DNA of 64,000 nucleotides from Acinetobacter kookii (GTDB taxonomy: Bacteria; Pseudomonadota; Gammaproteobacteria; Pseudomonadales; Moraxellaceae). This document shows positions 55,287 through 63,282 of this stretch, piece by piece; the first letter of the stretch is position 1; each line of letters starts with the position of its first letter. The DNA lies in NCBI RefSeq assembly GCF_900096895.1, contig NZ_FMYO01000001.1, positions 558,001 to 622,000 on the forward strand. The letters are read 5' to 3'. A model generated the notes under the pieces. That model saw only the letters and a program-made list of their open reading frames with translations. It had not been told where the DNA came from and did no database searches. The position numbers were made by a program, and so were the translations under genes.

Positions 55287-56514
55287 AACGTAAGGCCTCT
55301 GCTGGTTGGGTTTTTGCAGCACGCAGTGCCGGGTAAATTGTAGCCAGGAAACTTAAAACCAGTGACAGGCTGACAATCACCACCACATCTTGCCAGCGCA
55401 AATAAGACGGCAAGTAATTAATGAAATAGGCATCAAACAGGTTCAAACCAAATGCTGTATTCAACCAGCCAATAAAGCCACTGATACTTGAAGCGAAGAT
55501 AATTCCCAGAATGGCACCGGAAACTGTCCCGATCACGCCAATAATGGTGCCCTGTACCATAAAAATCCGGGTAATGGTTGCAGGTGAAGCCCCCAGCGTG
55601 CGCAAAATGGCAATGTCGGATTTCTTGTCGGTGACGACCATCACCAGTGAGGACACAATATTAAATACAGCCACCAGTACAATCAGGAACAGCAGCAAGC
55701 TGACCATGGCTTTTTCCATCTGAATCGCACTAAACAAATTACCGTGGGTAAAGGTCCAGTTCGATGCATAGAAATTGCTTGGCAGGTCTTTGACAATATC
55801 ATCCGCCACTTCTGGCGCCAGGAAAATGTCATCCAGTTTTAAACGCACACCTTGAGCACCATCCGGCAAGCGCAATAAAGTGGAGGCATCATTCAGGGCG
55901 ATATAGCCCATCATCGAATCCACTTCCGCCCCGATACTGAAAATACCGACAATTTTAAAGCGCTTGAAACGTGGCACCACCCCTGCAGGCGACGGCGTAG
56001 CTTCAGGCAGCACTAAGGTAATATTGTCGTTTAATCCCAAACCCAGTGAATCGGTCATTTGTTTACCCAAAACAATGCCAAATTCACCCTTTTTCAAGCT
56101 ATCAATACTTCCCGCAATCATGTGATTCTGGATAATGGACACGTTCTTTTCGTATTCAGGTTCGATGCCCGTGACCATAATTCCGGCCACTTGCCCCTGT
56201 GCCGTCAGCATGCCCTGTAATTGGGTAAAGGGCGCTACACCCTTGACATGCTCATGCTGTTCAACTTTTTTTGCAAGTTCCGGCCAATTTGTTAATATTT
56301 GTGTTGAAGAAACAGTAGCTTGAGGTATCATTCCCAATACACGGTTTTTCAGCTCGCGGTCAAAGCCATTCATTACAGATAAGACTGTAATCAGTACGGC
56401 CACACCCAAGGTGAGACCGATCATAGAAACCAGAGCAATAAAAGAAATAAAGTGGTTGCTACGCCGTGCACGAGTATATCTCAACCCGATGTACAGCGAG
56501 ATTGGTTTAAACAT
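55279..56514 (-). CDS. Lipoprotein-releasing ABC transporter permease (LolC/LolE/LolF type)
   Basis: Inner-membrane LolC/E-family subunit, 411 aa, with one N-terminal transmembrane helix (about residues 20-50), a large periplasmic MacB-like domain (about 50-260) and three C-terminal helices. The segment SPAGVVPRFKRFKIVGIF lies in the region that forms the LolA-recruiting hook in LolC. Only one such gene is linked to lolD here, as in LolDF-type systems where a hybrid LolF forms a homodimer. It is divergent from the PilZ gene by 23 bp. Confidence 0.9.
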   Translation of the reverse strand: MFKPISLYIGLRYTRARRSNHFISFIALVSMIGLTLGVAVLITVLSVMNGFDRELKNRVLGMIPQATVSSTQILTNWPELAKKVEQHEHVKGVAPFTQLQGMLTAQGQVAGIMVTGIEPEYEKNVSIIQNHMIAGSIDSLKKGEFGIVLGKQMTDSLGLGLNDNITLVLPEATPSPAGVVPRFKRFKIVGIFSIGAEVDSMMGYIALNDASTLLRLPDGAQGVRLKLDDIFLAPEVADDIVKDLPSNFYASNWTFTHGNLFSAIQMEKAMVSLLLFLIVLVAVFNIVSSLVMVVTDKKSDIAILRTLGASPATITRIFMVQGTIIGVIGTVSGAILGIIFASSISGFIGWLNTAFGLNLFDAYFINYLPSYLRWQDVVVIVSLSLVLSFLATIYPALRAAKTQPAEALRYE

Positions 56515-56537
56515 ACCATTTAGTCCGAGGAATAATT

Positions 56538-57107
56538 ATGGAAAATTTACAGCATCAAGGCGGCAATAAGGAACGCCGCGTTATGTCGCGTATCGATGCT
56601 GCTTTGCGAATAAATTATCAGATTATTTCTGATGATGTCGCGCTTAATGACCCTTATGATCCTAACTTTGTGCTGCCCCGCTATTTTCTACTACTCGCAG
56701 AATTAGATCAATTTGATCACGCTGTAAACTACGAATTAGAACAATTAAATGAAAAAGATCAACAAATTGCTAGAATATTATCCTTATTTAACCAAAAGTT
56801 AAACCTCATTACCGGCTCTTTATACGATGCAATTGTACAATCCATGTTACCAATCCCGGAACATGTCAATTTTTCCGAAACCGGTTTCAGTTTCTTTAGT
56901 GATCACCCTATTCAGGAAGGCACCTATATTCATGTGACCTTAAGTCACCCTGAAAATTTCTTCCATATTGCTGCAACTGCCCAAGTGGTCTATAGCCGAA
57001 CGGAAGAGAACGGCAAGTTCCGCACCGGCGCTTATTTTATTACCTTGCATCCACAAGACCGGGTCAAACTTGCCGAATGTGTCAACCTCGGCAAAAATAA
57101 AGACTAG
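56538..57107 (+). CDS. PilZ-domain protein, likely c-di-GMP responsive
   Basis: A 189-aa cytoplasmic protein with split PilZ features. An arginine cluster near the N-terminus (KERRVMSRIDAALRINY, about residues 11-27) is followed by a helical insertion of about 85 residues. Then comes the D/N-x-S-x-x-G motif as NFSETGFSF (about 116-124) and a beta-strand-rich end. PilZ domains bind c-di-GMP or act in type IV pilus function. AGGAATAA precedes the ATG. It is only 23 bp from the divergent lolC/E-type gene and convergent with the EamA transporter at 4 bp. Confidence 0.85.
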   Translation: MENLQHQGGNKERRVMSRIDAALRINYQIISDDVALNDPYDPNFVLPRYFLLLAELDQFDHAVNYELEQLNEKDQQIARILSLFNQKLNLITGSLYDAIVQSMLPIPEHVNFSETGFSFFSDHPIQEGTYIHVTLSHPENFFHIAATAQVVYSRTEENGKFRTGAYFITLHPQDRVKLAECVNLGKNKD

Positions 57108-57111
57108 AAAT

Positions 57112-58023
57112 TTAACTGTTGAACTTGATCTTGGTGGCGAGATTCTGGCTCGCCTTAAGATCGCGATAGAAATAAACAAACAGGCCAAACAATAAAATAA
57201 AGGCCCCGACAAAAACCATCACCGATAATTTTTCATCATTCAGCATCGCTCCAAACAGCATGGCCAACATGGGTGTCAGCACCGTAGTCAATGATAAGGT
57301 CGTCGCCTTAATATTTTGTACCAGTTTGAAATAACAGAACATCGCCAGCAGTGAAGCCATAATCACCGCATAAAACAAACCGATCAATGCCTTGGTATTC
57401 GGGATATGATCTGGTGCATGCTGCCAGATCAACGGCAGCATGCCCAGTGCAAACAGGCTGGAGACCAGAATCGATCCCGTTGCCTGGGCCATGGGTTTCA
57501 GTGGTGCATTGACTTTTTTGACCCAAAAAATGGATGCGCAATACACCAAAACACTGATCAACATCAGTCCTATGCCCATCGGCTGGACATGCTGGTCACT
57601 GCCCCCCAGACAGATAATCCCCAGCCCCACTACTGCAATGCACATGCCCAGCCACTGCAGGCGATGCAAATGAATGTTAAAAGCAAAACGTCCGATTAAT
57701 CCGGTCATGATCGGAGCCAAACCAAACATCAGGGCGATAATGCCTGAGCTTAAATAGTCAGTAGCTAGATAGGTAAAGATTTGCGATCCAATAAAACTGC
57801 AGGCACCTGCAACATAGCTATGCAGGGAGATGGCATTGAGAGGCAACTTGGTTTTCAGTAAAACCAGCAAACCCAAGGCTAAAGGCAAGGCAATAAAAAA
57901 GCGCAGTGCCAAAGCCCACAAACTATGCAGATCTGAAACACTCCAGACAATTGCCAGAGGCGTGGTTGCCCAAATAAACACCAATAAGGCATACGTGGAC
58001 ATAATGTTGGTTTTTGACGGCAT
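57112..58023 (-). CDS. EamA/DMT-family transporter
   Basis: Inner-membrane transporter of the drug/metabolite superfamily, 303 aa with about ten hydrophobic segments in two EamA repeats. Conserved pieces include FIWATTPLAIVWSVSDLHSLWALALRF near the N-terminus, GLAPIMTGLIGR closing the first repeat, and LTPMLAMLFGAMLNDEKLS in the second. The substrate is unknown; relatives export amino acids or other metabolites. It lies 12 bp downstream of the YaiI gene on the same strand, so the two are likely co-transcribed. Confidence 0.9.
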   Translation of the reverse strand: MPSKTNIMSTYALLVFIWATTPLAIVWSVSDLHSLWALALRFFIALPLALGLLVLLKTKLPLNAISLHSYVAGACSFIGSQIFTYLATDYLSSGIIALMFGLAPIMTGLIGRFAFNIHLHRLQWLGMCIAVVGLGIICLGGSDQHVQPMGIGLMLISVLVYCASIFWVKKVNAPLKPMAQATGSILVSSLFALGMLPLIWQHAPDHIPNTKALIGLFYAVIMASLLAMFCYFKLVQNIKATTLSLTTVLTPMLAMLFGAMLNDEKLSVMVFVGAFILLFGLFVYFYRDLKASQNLATKIKFNS

Positions 58024-58035
58024 GAAGAGCTCAAG

Positions 58036-58506
58036 TTACGCTGCGGTTTTACGTTTCTGTTTCTGAATGGTTTGATCCAGTGCACTGGAAAATTCGCGCT
58101 TGTCTCGTTCGGAAATCGGAGGAGGTCCACCGGTTTGTACACCCGCCCCTCTTAAGGTATCCATAAAATCACGTAGATGCAGGCGTGCTTTTACATTGGC
58201 AGCAGTATAGATTTCACCGCGCGGATGAATGGCTATTCCGCCCTTTTCAATGACTTGAGCAGCCAGGGGAATATCCTGAGTCATGACAATATCATGCTCT
58301 TTCATGCGCTCGATAATTTCTTTATCTGCCGCATCTGCGCCACTCATGACCTGAAGGGAGTTAATCCGTACGGACGGGGTAATACCCACATTCTGGTTGG
58401 CCACAAAAGTGACTTCCAGCTGATAACGGTCGGAAGCGCGAATGATCACATCACGCAGGATTTTAGGCAATGCATCGGCATCAACCCAAAGTTTAAATGG
58501 CAGCAC
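58036..58506 (-). CDS. YaiI/YqxD family (UPF0178/DUF188) protein
   Basis: A 156-aa protein of the YaiI/YqxD family, related to PIN-like nucleases by fold. The family start [19 protein letters not shown] (about residues 6-24) contains conserved Asp/Asp, and [25 protein letters not shown] and [18 protein letters not shown] are diagnostic. Biochemical function is unestablished. It is upstream of the EamA gene. Confidence 0.92.
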   Translation of the reverse strand: MLPFKLWVDADALPKILRDVIIRASDRYQLEVTFVANQNVGITPSVRINSLQVMSGADAADKEIIERMKEHDIVMTQDIPLAAQVIEKGGIAIHPRGEIYTAANVKARLHLRDFMDTLRGAGVQTGGPPPISERDKREFSSALDQTIQKQKRKTAA

Positions 58507-58777
58507 ACCATATCCATAGTCAAAAAAGAAGAGTACCTAGTTTAGCAAATTCCATGTGACAGGAGGATGGCTAAATCTATTGTGCCTCTTGCTTGTTTTT
58601 AGCTTTACTCTTCAATCATCATAGTTTCAATCGCCAAGTTTCAGATCGCATCACATCTAAATTCAGAATTTAAAGTACATTGTATGGACTTTAATGGTTA
58701 AATTTGGCTCTTTGACTTGAAATTTAACAATAACCCTCGATTTAATAGATAAATACAGCCCAACATCAATTGTGAAT
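58507..58777. promoter_or_regulatory. Intergenic region YaiI / 309-aa protein
   Basis: About 270 bp of AT-rich sequence between divergent genes. It must hold both promoters. No hairpin or recognisable operator is visible, and the ribosome binding site of the rightward gene is weak. Confidence 0.3.
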
Positions 58778-59707
58778 ATGAAAAATCAAAATAGACCGGA
58801 ACTGATCACCATTGAAGATCAGAACTTTGGCAGTCATGTCGAACATTGGAATCTGCTCACAGAAAATCCGGCTACAGATGTGCCCAAGTGGTTGGGCCTG
58901 GCTCTTGATGCGCCGGTCATGCCCATGGGTTTATGCAAAGAAGAATGTGACATGGACGCATCAGCCTGGCTCATTCAAGGGCCCAAGCAGGAAAAAATAC
59001 AATTAACCCAAGTCATTGCAGTTGAAAACAACAAACCCCAAGCGCTAAAAACGGCATTTCCAAGCTTTGAAAGCCCCTACAAAGTCAAGGCCACCATTGA
59101 ACGGATTATTACCTGTAAATCCAACACTCAGGCGGTACTGCGCTTGAATCTGGGTGCCAATACCATTGTCTATGCCTTTGATACACTGTATAGCGTCAAT
59201 CATGACCAGTATGAAAAAGATCAACCCTATCTTGCTCAGCTCAATGCCTGGGCCTATGAGCTGGAAGCGGTGTCAGACCATGAACATCTGGTGGTAGATG
59301 ATCCTGCCTCAATCAAGCATCACCGTGCCTTGAATGACATTCTGGCGGCCAATAACGGCGTGGCACCTGCCAACCTGCAAGAACAGATTGATGCCTGGGA
59401 ACCCAAATCGGAAGATGACAAAGAACCGGTTACGGTCGATTTTTCCAAGATGGTCGCTTATCTGTATGGCGAAAACATGGGTCAGGAAGATGAAGCCTGG
59501 TTCCAGGGCAATATTGTCGGTAAAACCTCCATGTCATTTATGGATCAGGAATACACCCTGTATGATGTTGCCCTAATTCATGATGAAAACCAGGAAGCCA
59601 CCCTGATTCGCATTGCTACCAAGAATCCGGCGTATAAAGACTTTGCAATTGGCCAATTCATTCGTGGCAATTTATGGATTCAAGTGAATATTTACGCTAA
59701 AAAATAA
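58778..59707 (+). CDS. Unrecognised 309-aa cytoplasmic protein
   Basis: I do not recognise this family. The protein is acidic, soluble, lacks a signal peptide or transmembrane segment, and is rich in Asn, Asp and Gln. It appears to have two domains: an N-terminal part (about residues 1-140, with a CKEECD cysteine pair near residues 52-56 and strand-rich sequence) and a C-terminal part (about 200-309) ending in short beta strands. ATG 58778 is preferred over the in-frame GTG at 58772. Codon use resembles the neighbours. It is monocistronic, closed by an unusually long terminator stem. Confidence 0.78.
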   Translation: MKNQNRPELITIEDQNFGSHVEHWNLLTENPATDVPKWLGLALDAPVMPMGLCKEECDMDASAWLIQGPKQEKIQLTQVIAVENNKPQALKTAFPSFESPYKVKATIERIITCKSNTQAVLRLNLGANTIVYAFDTLYSVNHDQYEKDQPYLAQLNAWAYELEAVSDHEHLVVDDPASIKHHRALNDILAANNGVAPANLQEQIDAWEPKSEDDKEPVTVDFSKMVAYLYGENMGQEDEAWFQGNIVGKTSMSFMDQEYTLYDVALIHDENQEATLIRIATKNPAYKDFAIGQFIRGNLWIQVNIYAKK

Positions 59708-59715
59708 TCCTCTCT

Positions 59716-59769
59716 AAAAAGCAGTGCTATAGCCTGATTATCTCTTCACGCTATGGCACTGCTTTTTTA
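59716..59769 (+). terminator. Long-stem terminator after the 309-aa gene
   Basis: An 18-bp arm at 59716-59733 (AAAAAGCAGTGCTATAGC) pairs with 59750-59767 with one G-U, around a 16-nt loop, followed by TTTT. It lies 8 bp after the stop codon. Confidence 0.92.
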
Positions 59770-59811
59770 TGCTTATGTATTTATTATCTGCACATTCATT
59801 CTGATCAAAAA

Positions 59812-59820
59812 TTATCCACA
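59812..59820 (+). promoter_or_regulatory. DnaA box (consensus), first of two
   Basis: Exact TTATCCACA, the high-affinity DnaA box, in an AT-rich intergenic region. Confidence 0.6.
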
Positions 59821-59865
59821 GAAGACTATTATATTTAACGATTTTAAATTCAAATTAAAATGCAT

Positions 59866-59874
59866 TTATCCACA
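59866..59874 (+). promoter_or_regulatory. DnaA box (consensus), second of two
   Basis: A second exact TTATCCACA in the same orientation, 54 bp after the first. Confidence 0.6.
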
Positions 59875-60122
59875 GTTTTAAATTCAAAATTTTATTTTAA
59901 ATAAATCGTGCACCGATTATATTTTTATGAGGCATTTTGAAGTCTTTTCTCCAGCACAACCCTGTAGTGACAATAATTTGCTAAATAATCAGATATTCTG
60001 TCCAATACCATAAATATTTTAATTACATATTTTTATTTAGTACTTTATTTAATCAATTTTTTATGATAAAAATAAATACAAGCAATATAAATTAACGATA
60101 AATAAATCGGAATAGAGTTTCC

Positions 60123-60263
60123 ATGAAAATCGTGCAAGAAGAAAATATACGAACTGTTGAACATCAACTGGTTAAACGCTTCCAGTTAGACACTCTCTCA
60201 TGCCTGTTTTTTGTCCTGGGTATATTTATGTCTGCCTATATTTTGCATCACTTTATTTTTTAA
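60123..60263 (+). CDS. 46-aa single-pass membrane protein, function unknown
   Basis: A small gene from ATG 60123 to TAA 60263. The protein has a charged N-terminus (residues 1-22, MKIVQEENIR then basic VKRF) and one hydrophobic segment (about 24-46, including LSCLFFVLGIFMSAYI), so it is a predicted inner-membrane protein with a cytoplasmic N-terminus. A GGAA sequence lies about 13 nt upstream, a weak ribosome binding site. I do not recognise the family. It ends before the bidirectional terminator shared with serC, which supports a real transcript. Confidence 0.65.
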   Translation: MKIVQEENIRTVEHQLVKRFQLDTLSCLFFVLGIFMSAYILHHFIF

Positions 60264-60305
60264 GCCTATTTTAACAATTTTATCTTCAACATTATTCAAG
60301 TCAAC

Positions 60306-60333
60306 AAAAAGCCCATCATGTGATGGGCTTTTT
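60306..60333. terminator. Bidirectional terminator between the 46-aa gene and serC
   Basis: AAAAAGCCCATCA and TGATGGGCTTTTT form a 13-bp stem between two convergent genes, with A- and T-runs on both sides. Confidence 0.9.
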
Positions 60334-60345
60334 TAGCTTTAGCAA

Positions 60346-61425
60346 TTAAGCATTGCGTTTGGCAAAGTCATCCATAAAGTTAACCAGAGCCTGTACGCCT
60401 TCTAAAGGTACAGCATTGTAAATACTGGCACGCATACCACCCACTGAACGGTGACCTGCCAAGTTAAGTAGATGATTCGCTTCGGCTTCTTTCAAGAATT
60501 GTTTCTCAAGCTCAGCTTTTGCCAAGGTAAACGGTACATTCATGATAGAACGGTTGGCTTCTGCAATCGGGTTGGCATAGAAATCGCTAGCATCGATATA
60601 GCCATACAGTAATTTGGCTTTTTCAAGATTCACTTTATGCATGGCATCGACTCCGCCATTTTCAAGCAGCCACTCAAATACCAGACCAGACAGGTACCAG
60701 GCATAGGTAGATGGTGTGTTGACCATAGAACCGTTTTTCGCCTGATCTGAATATTTCAGAATGCTTGGAATTTCAGGTTTCGCCTGATCAAGCAAATCTT
60801 CACGGATAATGACTAAAGTTAAGCCGGCAGGACCAATATTCTTTTGTGCACCTGCATAAATTAAACCAAACTTGGATACATCTAATGGCGCAGATAAAAT
60901 GCTTGATGAAAAGTCACATACCAAAGGTTTATCTGTTTCAGGAATACCCGCAAACTGAAGGCCGCCAATGGTTTCGTTATCTGCATAATGGACATAAGCT
61001 GCATCGTCAGACAAGTTCCAGGTACTTTGCTCTGTAATGGCCAATTTACCGTTAATGCTGGTACCTGCTTCTACAACATTGATGTCGCCATAGCGTTTTG
61101 CTTCTTTTAACGCTTTTTCAGACCAGATTCCGGTATGAATATAATCAGCCTTGCTGTTTTTACCCAATAGGTTTAAAGGAATGGCAGAGAATTGCAGTGA
61201 AGCGCCACCTTGCAAGAACAATACTTTATAGTTCTCAGGAATGTTCATCAATTTACGCAAATCTGCTTCTGCTTTTTCTGCCACAGCCACATAATCACTG
61301 CTACGGTGACTCATTTCCATGATCGAAAGACCCTTGCCATGCCAATCAAGCAATTCAGCCTGAGCTTTTTCTAAAACGGCAGTAGGTAATGCAGCAGGAC
61401 CAGCACAGAAGTTGTACGCGCGCAT
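60346..61425 (-). CDS. serC: Phosphoserine aminotransferase
   Basis: PLP-dependent aminotransferase, 359 aa, making 3-phosphoserine in serine biosynthesis (and 4-phosphohydroxythreonine in the B6 pathway). From ATG 61425 (AAGGA upstream) it begins MRAYNFCAGPAALP, the family start. MEMSHRSSDY, LFLQGGASLQFSAIP and the PLP-lysine region FGLIYAGAQKNIGPAGLT (Lys near residue 196) are diagnostic, as is GHRSVGGMRASIYNA. An in-frame extension to 61452 has no ribosome binding site. Confidence 0.97.
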   Translation of the reverse strand: MRAYNFCAGPAALPTAVLEKAQAELLDWHGKGLSIMEMSHRSSDYVAVAEKAEADLRKLMNIPENYKVLFLQGGASLQFSAIPLNLLGKNSKADYIHTGIWSEKALKEAKRYGDINVVEAGTSINGKLAITEQSTWNLSDDAAYVHYADNETIGGLQFAGIPETDKPLVCDFSSSILSAPLDVSKFGLIYAGAQKNIGPAGLTLVIIREDLLDQAKPEIPSILKYSDQAKNGSMVNTPSTYAWYLSGLVFEWLLENGGVDAMHKVNLEKAKLLYGYIDASDFYANPIAEANRSIMNVPFTLAKAELEKQFLKEAEANHLLNLAGHRSVGGMRASIYNAVPLEGVQALVNFMDDFAKRNA

Positions 61426-61776
61426 GATTTTTCCTTTCAGAGTGAAACACAATAAAATGATGGCATTTAACCACAGATAGGCGTTGCTTGCAGTAAATTA
61501 TCCTGAAAATATTTCAATGCTGTCGGACATTTAAAGTCAAAATCTCAATAAAGAGCGGATTTGAATACAGCCTGTACAATCCCTGACATTCGGCTTAAAG
61601 GAGCAACTGCATCTTATCTCCGGTGTTTTCAAAGTGGCGATGCAAGTCGTCAAGATCAAAAACCTGATCAGGTGATTGCTATACAGATGCATATTAAACA
61701 ATACAACAACTTATTGATTAGACATACAATTCAATCTATGCAATATAATTGTTACAAAGAAATTGAGAGCTGAGTG
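61426..61776. promoter_or_regulatory. Divergent region serC / TolC-like gene
   Basis: About 350 bp between divergent genes, holding both promoters. A 70-codon frame from a TTG at 61561 overlaps the promoter of the TolC-like gene and has no ribosome binding site, so I do not call it. No clear operator is visible. Confidence 0.35.
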
Positions 61777-63264
61777 ATGTCATTGCATTTACAGGCACAA
61801 CCCAAAAAAATTGCACTCCTCATACAACAAAATTTTCGTATTGGCATTTGTACGGCTAGTCTGGTTTTTGCTGGCCCAGCATTCGCCGAAAGCATCAGTT
61901 ATGCACAGGCTGAACAGTCGATTTTAAAGGATTCCTACAGCACGCAGGCCAGTCAGGCTTTGCAACAATCCGCACAATTACAAGCTGAAGCGGTCAAGGG
62001 TTTAGGTCTGCCCCGTGTCGATTTAAATGTCCGCGCTTACGCTTTTCATAATGAAGTGGATCTTCCTCTTGGGGCTTTAAAAAACAATCTAGAACAGTCC
62101 TTGACTAATGGCCTGAATAATAAGATTGATGAATTGAATTTAGGTGGCTTTGCCGATCCGTTGAAAGAGGGTTTAAAACAACCGATACATGATGGCGTGG
62201 GATTAATTCCAGATGAGTCAACCGTTCGCCTGGATGATCAGGTGATACGTCCAACCGTGTCCGTCATTATGCCTTTATATACCGGTGGCCTGACCTCAAG
62301 TGCCAAGGAAATGGCTCAGATTCAGGCTCAGCGCAGTCAACTCAATAGCAAGCAACAGCAAGATGCGCAACGCTTTGAACTGATTCAGGCCTATTTTAAT
62401 GCCCAACTGCAAAAGCAGCTTTTAGCCTCCAGTCAGTCCAATTTCAATGCTATGCAAATACATTACAGCAATGCTTTAAAGCTGGAACGCCAAGGTTTTA
62501 TCAGCAAAGGACAGCGCATGCAATTTGAGGTGGCAAAGAACAATGCCGAGCGTAGCGTGCAAAATGCAGCAGCCAATTTAAGATCGAGCCTGTTTCAGCT
62601 CAACAACCTGTTACAGCAAAGTCAGATTACCGAACTGAGCACTCCCCTATTTGTCAACGCTACCCAGACTCAGAACCTGAATGCGCTGTTAAAAAGCTAT
62701 CCGGACCAATCTTCTCTGGTTCGCAAAATGCAGATGGACACCCAGCTGGCCAATGCCAATGTTAAGGCGCAAACTGCCTCGAAAAAACCTAATTTGTTCG
62801 CCTTTGGCGAATATAGCCTGGATGAAAAGCAAAACTGGATTGTCGGTGTCGCAGCGCGTTACAACCTGTTTTCCGGAATAGACAAGAATAAAAATGTTCA
62901 GGCAGCAGAGTTGCAACGCTATGCCTCTGAACTGTTAACCGAGCGTACCAAGCAGGAAGTCGAAAACATCATTTATCGCTCTTACAATGAAATGACCTCA
63001 GCCCAGCAAAGTCATCAGCTGTTACAGCAAAACATGAAAGCCGCCGAGGAAAATCTGCGTATTCAGACTTTATCTTTTAAGGAAGATATGGGAACGGCCA
63101 CCCAGCTGATTGATGCACAAAATAGCCTGAACGCTTTAAAAAGCGAAATGGCGCTGAATGCCTATAAATACATTATGTCACTGGCCACTTTACTGCAAAG
63201 CCATGGCTCGATTGAGCAGTTTCAAAGCTATGTCAGCCAAAGCAATAGCAGTTATATTCGTTAA
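61777..63264 (+). CDS. TolC-family outer membrane efflux channel
   Basis: Outer-membrane channel protein of the TolC/OEP superfamily, 495 aa from ATG 61777 (an adjacent GTG at 61774 is equally in frame). It has a signal peptide ending near GPAFA-ES, long amphipathic helical stretches (about residues 50-75, 160-280, 370-460), and the typical duplicated coiled-coil arrangement. It lies 18 bp upstream of an HlyD-type fusion protein gene, so together they form part of a tripartite export system whose inner-membrane pump should follow beyond the window. Confidence 0.9.
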   Translation: MSLHLQAQPKKIALLIQQNFRIGICTASLVFAGPAFAESISYAQAEQSILKDSYSTQASQALQQSAQLQAEAVKGLGLPRVDLNVRAYAFHNEVDLPLGALKNNLEQSLTNGLNNKIDELNLGGFADPLKEGLKQPIHDGVGLIPDESTVRLDDQVIRPTVSVIMPLYTGGLTSSAKEMAQIQAQRSQLNSKQQQDAQRFELIQAYFNAQLQKQLLASSQSNFNAMQIHYSNALKLERQGFISKGQRMQFEVAKNNAERSVQNAAANLRSSLFQLNNLLQQSQITELSTPLFVNATQTQNLNALLKSYPDQSSLVRKMQMDTQLANANVKAQTASKKPNLFAFGEYSLDEKQNWIVGVAARYNLFSGIDKNKNVQAAELQRYASELLTERTKQEVENIIYRSYNEMTSAQQSHQLLQQNMKAAEENLRIQTLSFKEDMGTATQLIDAQNSLNALKSEMALNAYKYIMSLATLLQSHGSIEQFQSYVSQSNSSYIR

Positions 63265-63282
63265 TTTTTGATGGGGAAAACC

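Larger units (their letters stand above)
59770..60122. other. AT-rich intergenic region with two DnaA boxes
   Basis: A very AT-rich stretch with two exact matches to the DnaA box consensus TTATCCACA, in the same orientation, at 59812-59820 and 59866-59874 (54 bp between starts). It probably also contains the promoter for the 46-aa gene downstream. There is no tRNA, repeat or further reading frame that I can support. Confidence 0.5.

Noticed and set aside
59770..60122. Replication origin (oriC) because of DnaA boxes and high AT content
   Set aside because: Only two boxes are seen and dnaA, dnaN, rpmH or gidA-type neighbours are absent; a minor DnaA-binding site is the most that can be proposed.
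61561..61773. 70-codon plus-strand frame upstream of the TolC-like gene
   Set aside because: TTG start without ribosome binding site, overlapping the promoter region and ending flush with the real gene; composition is not protein-like.
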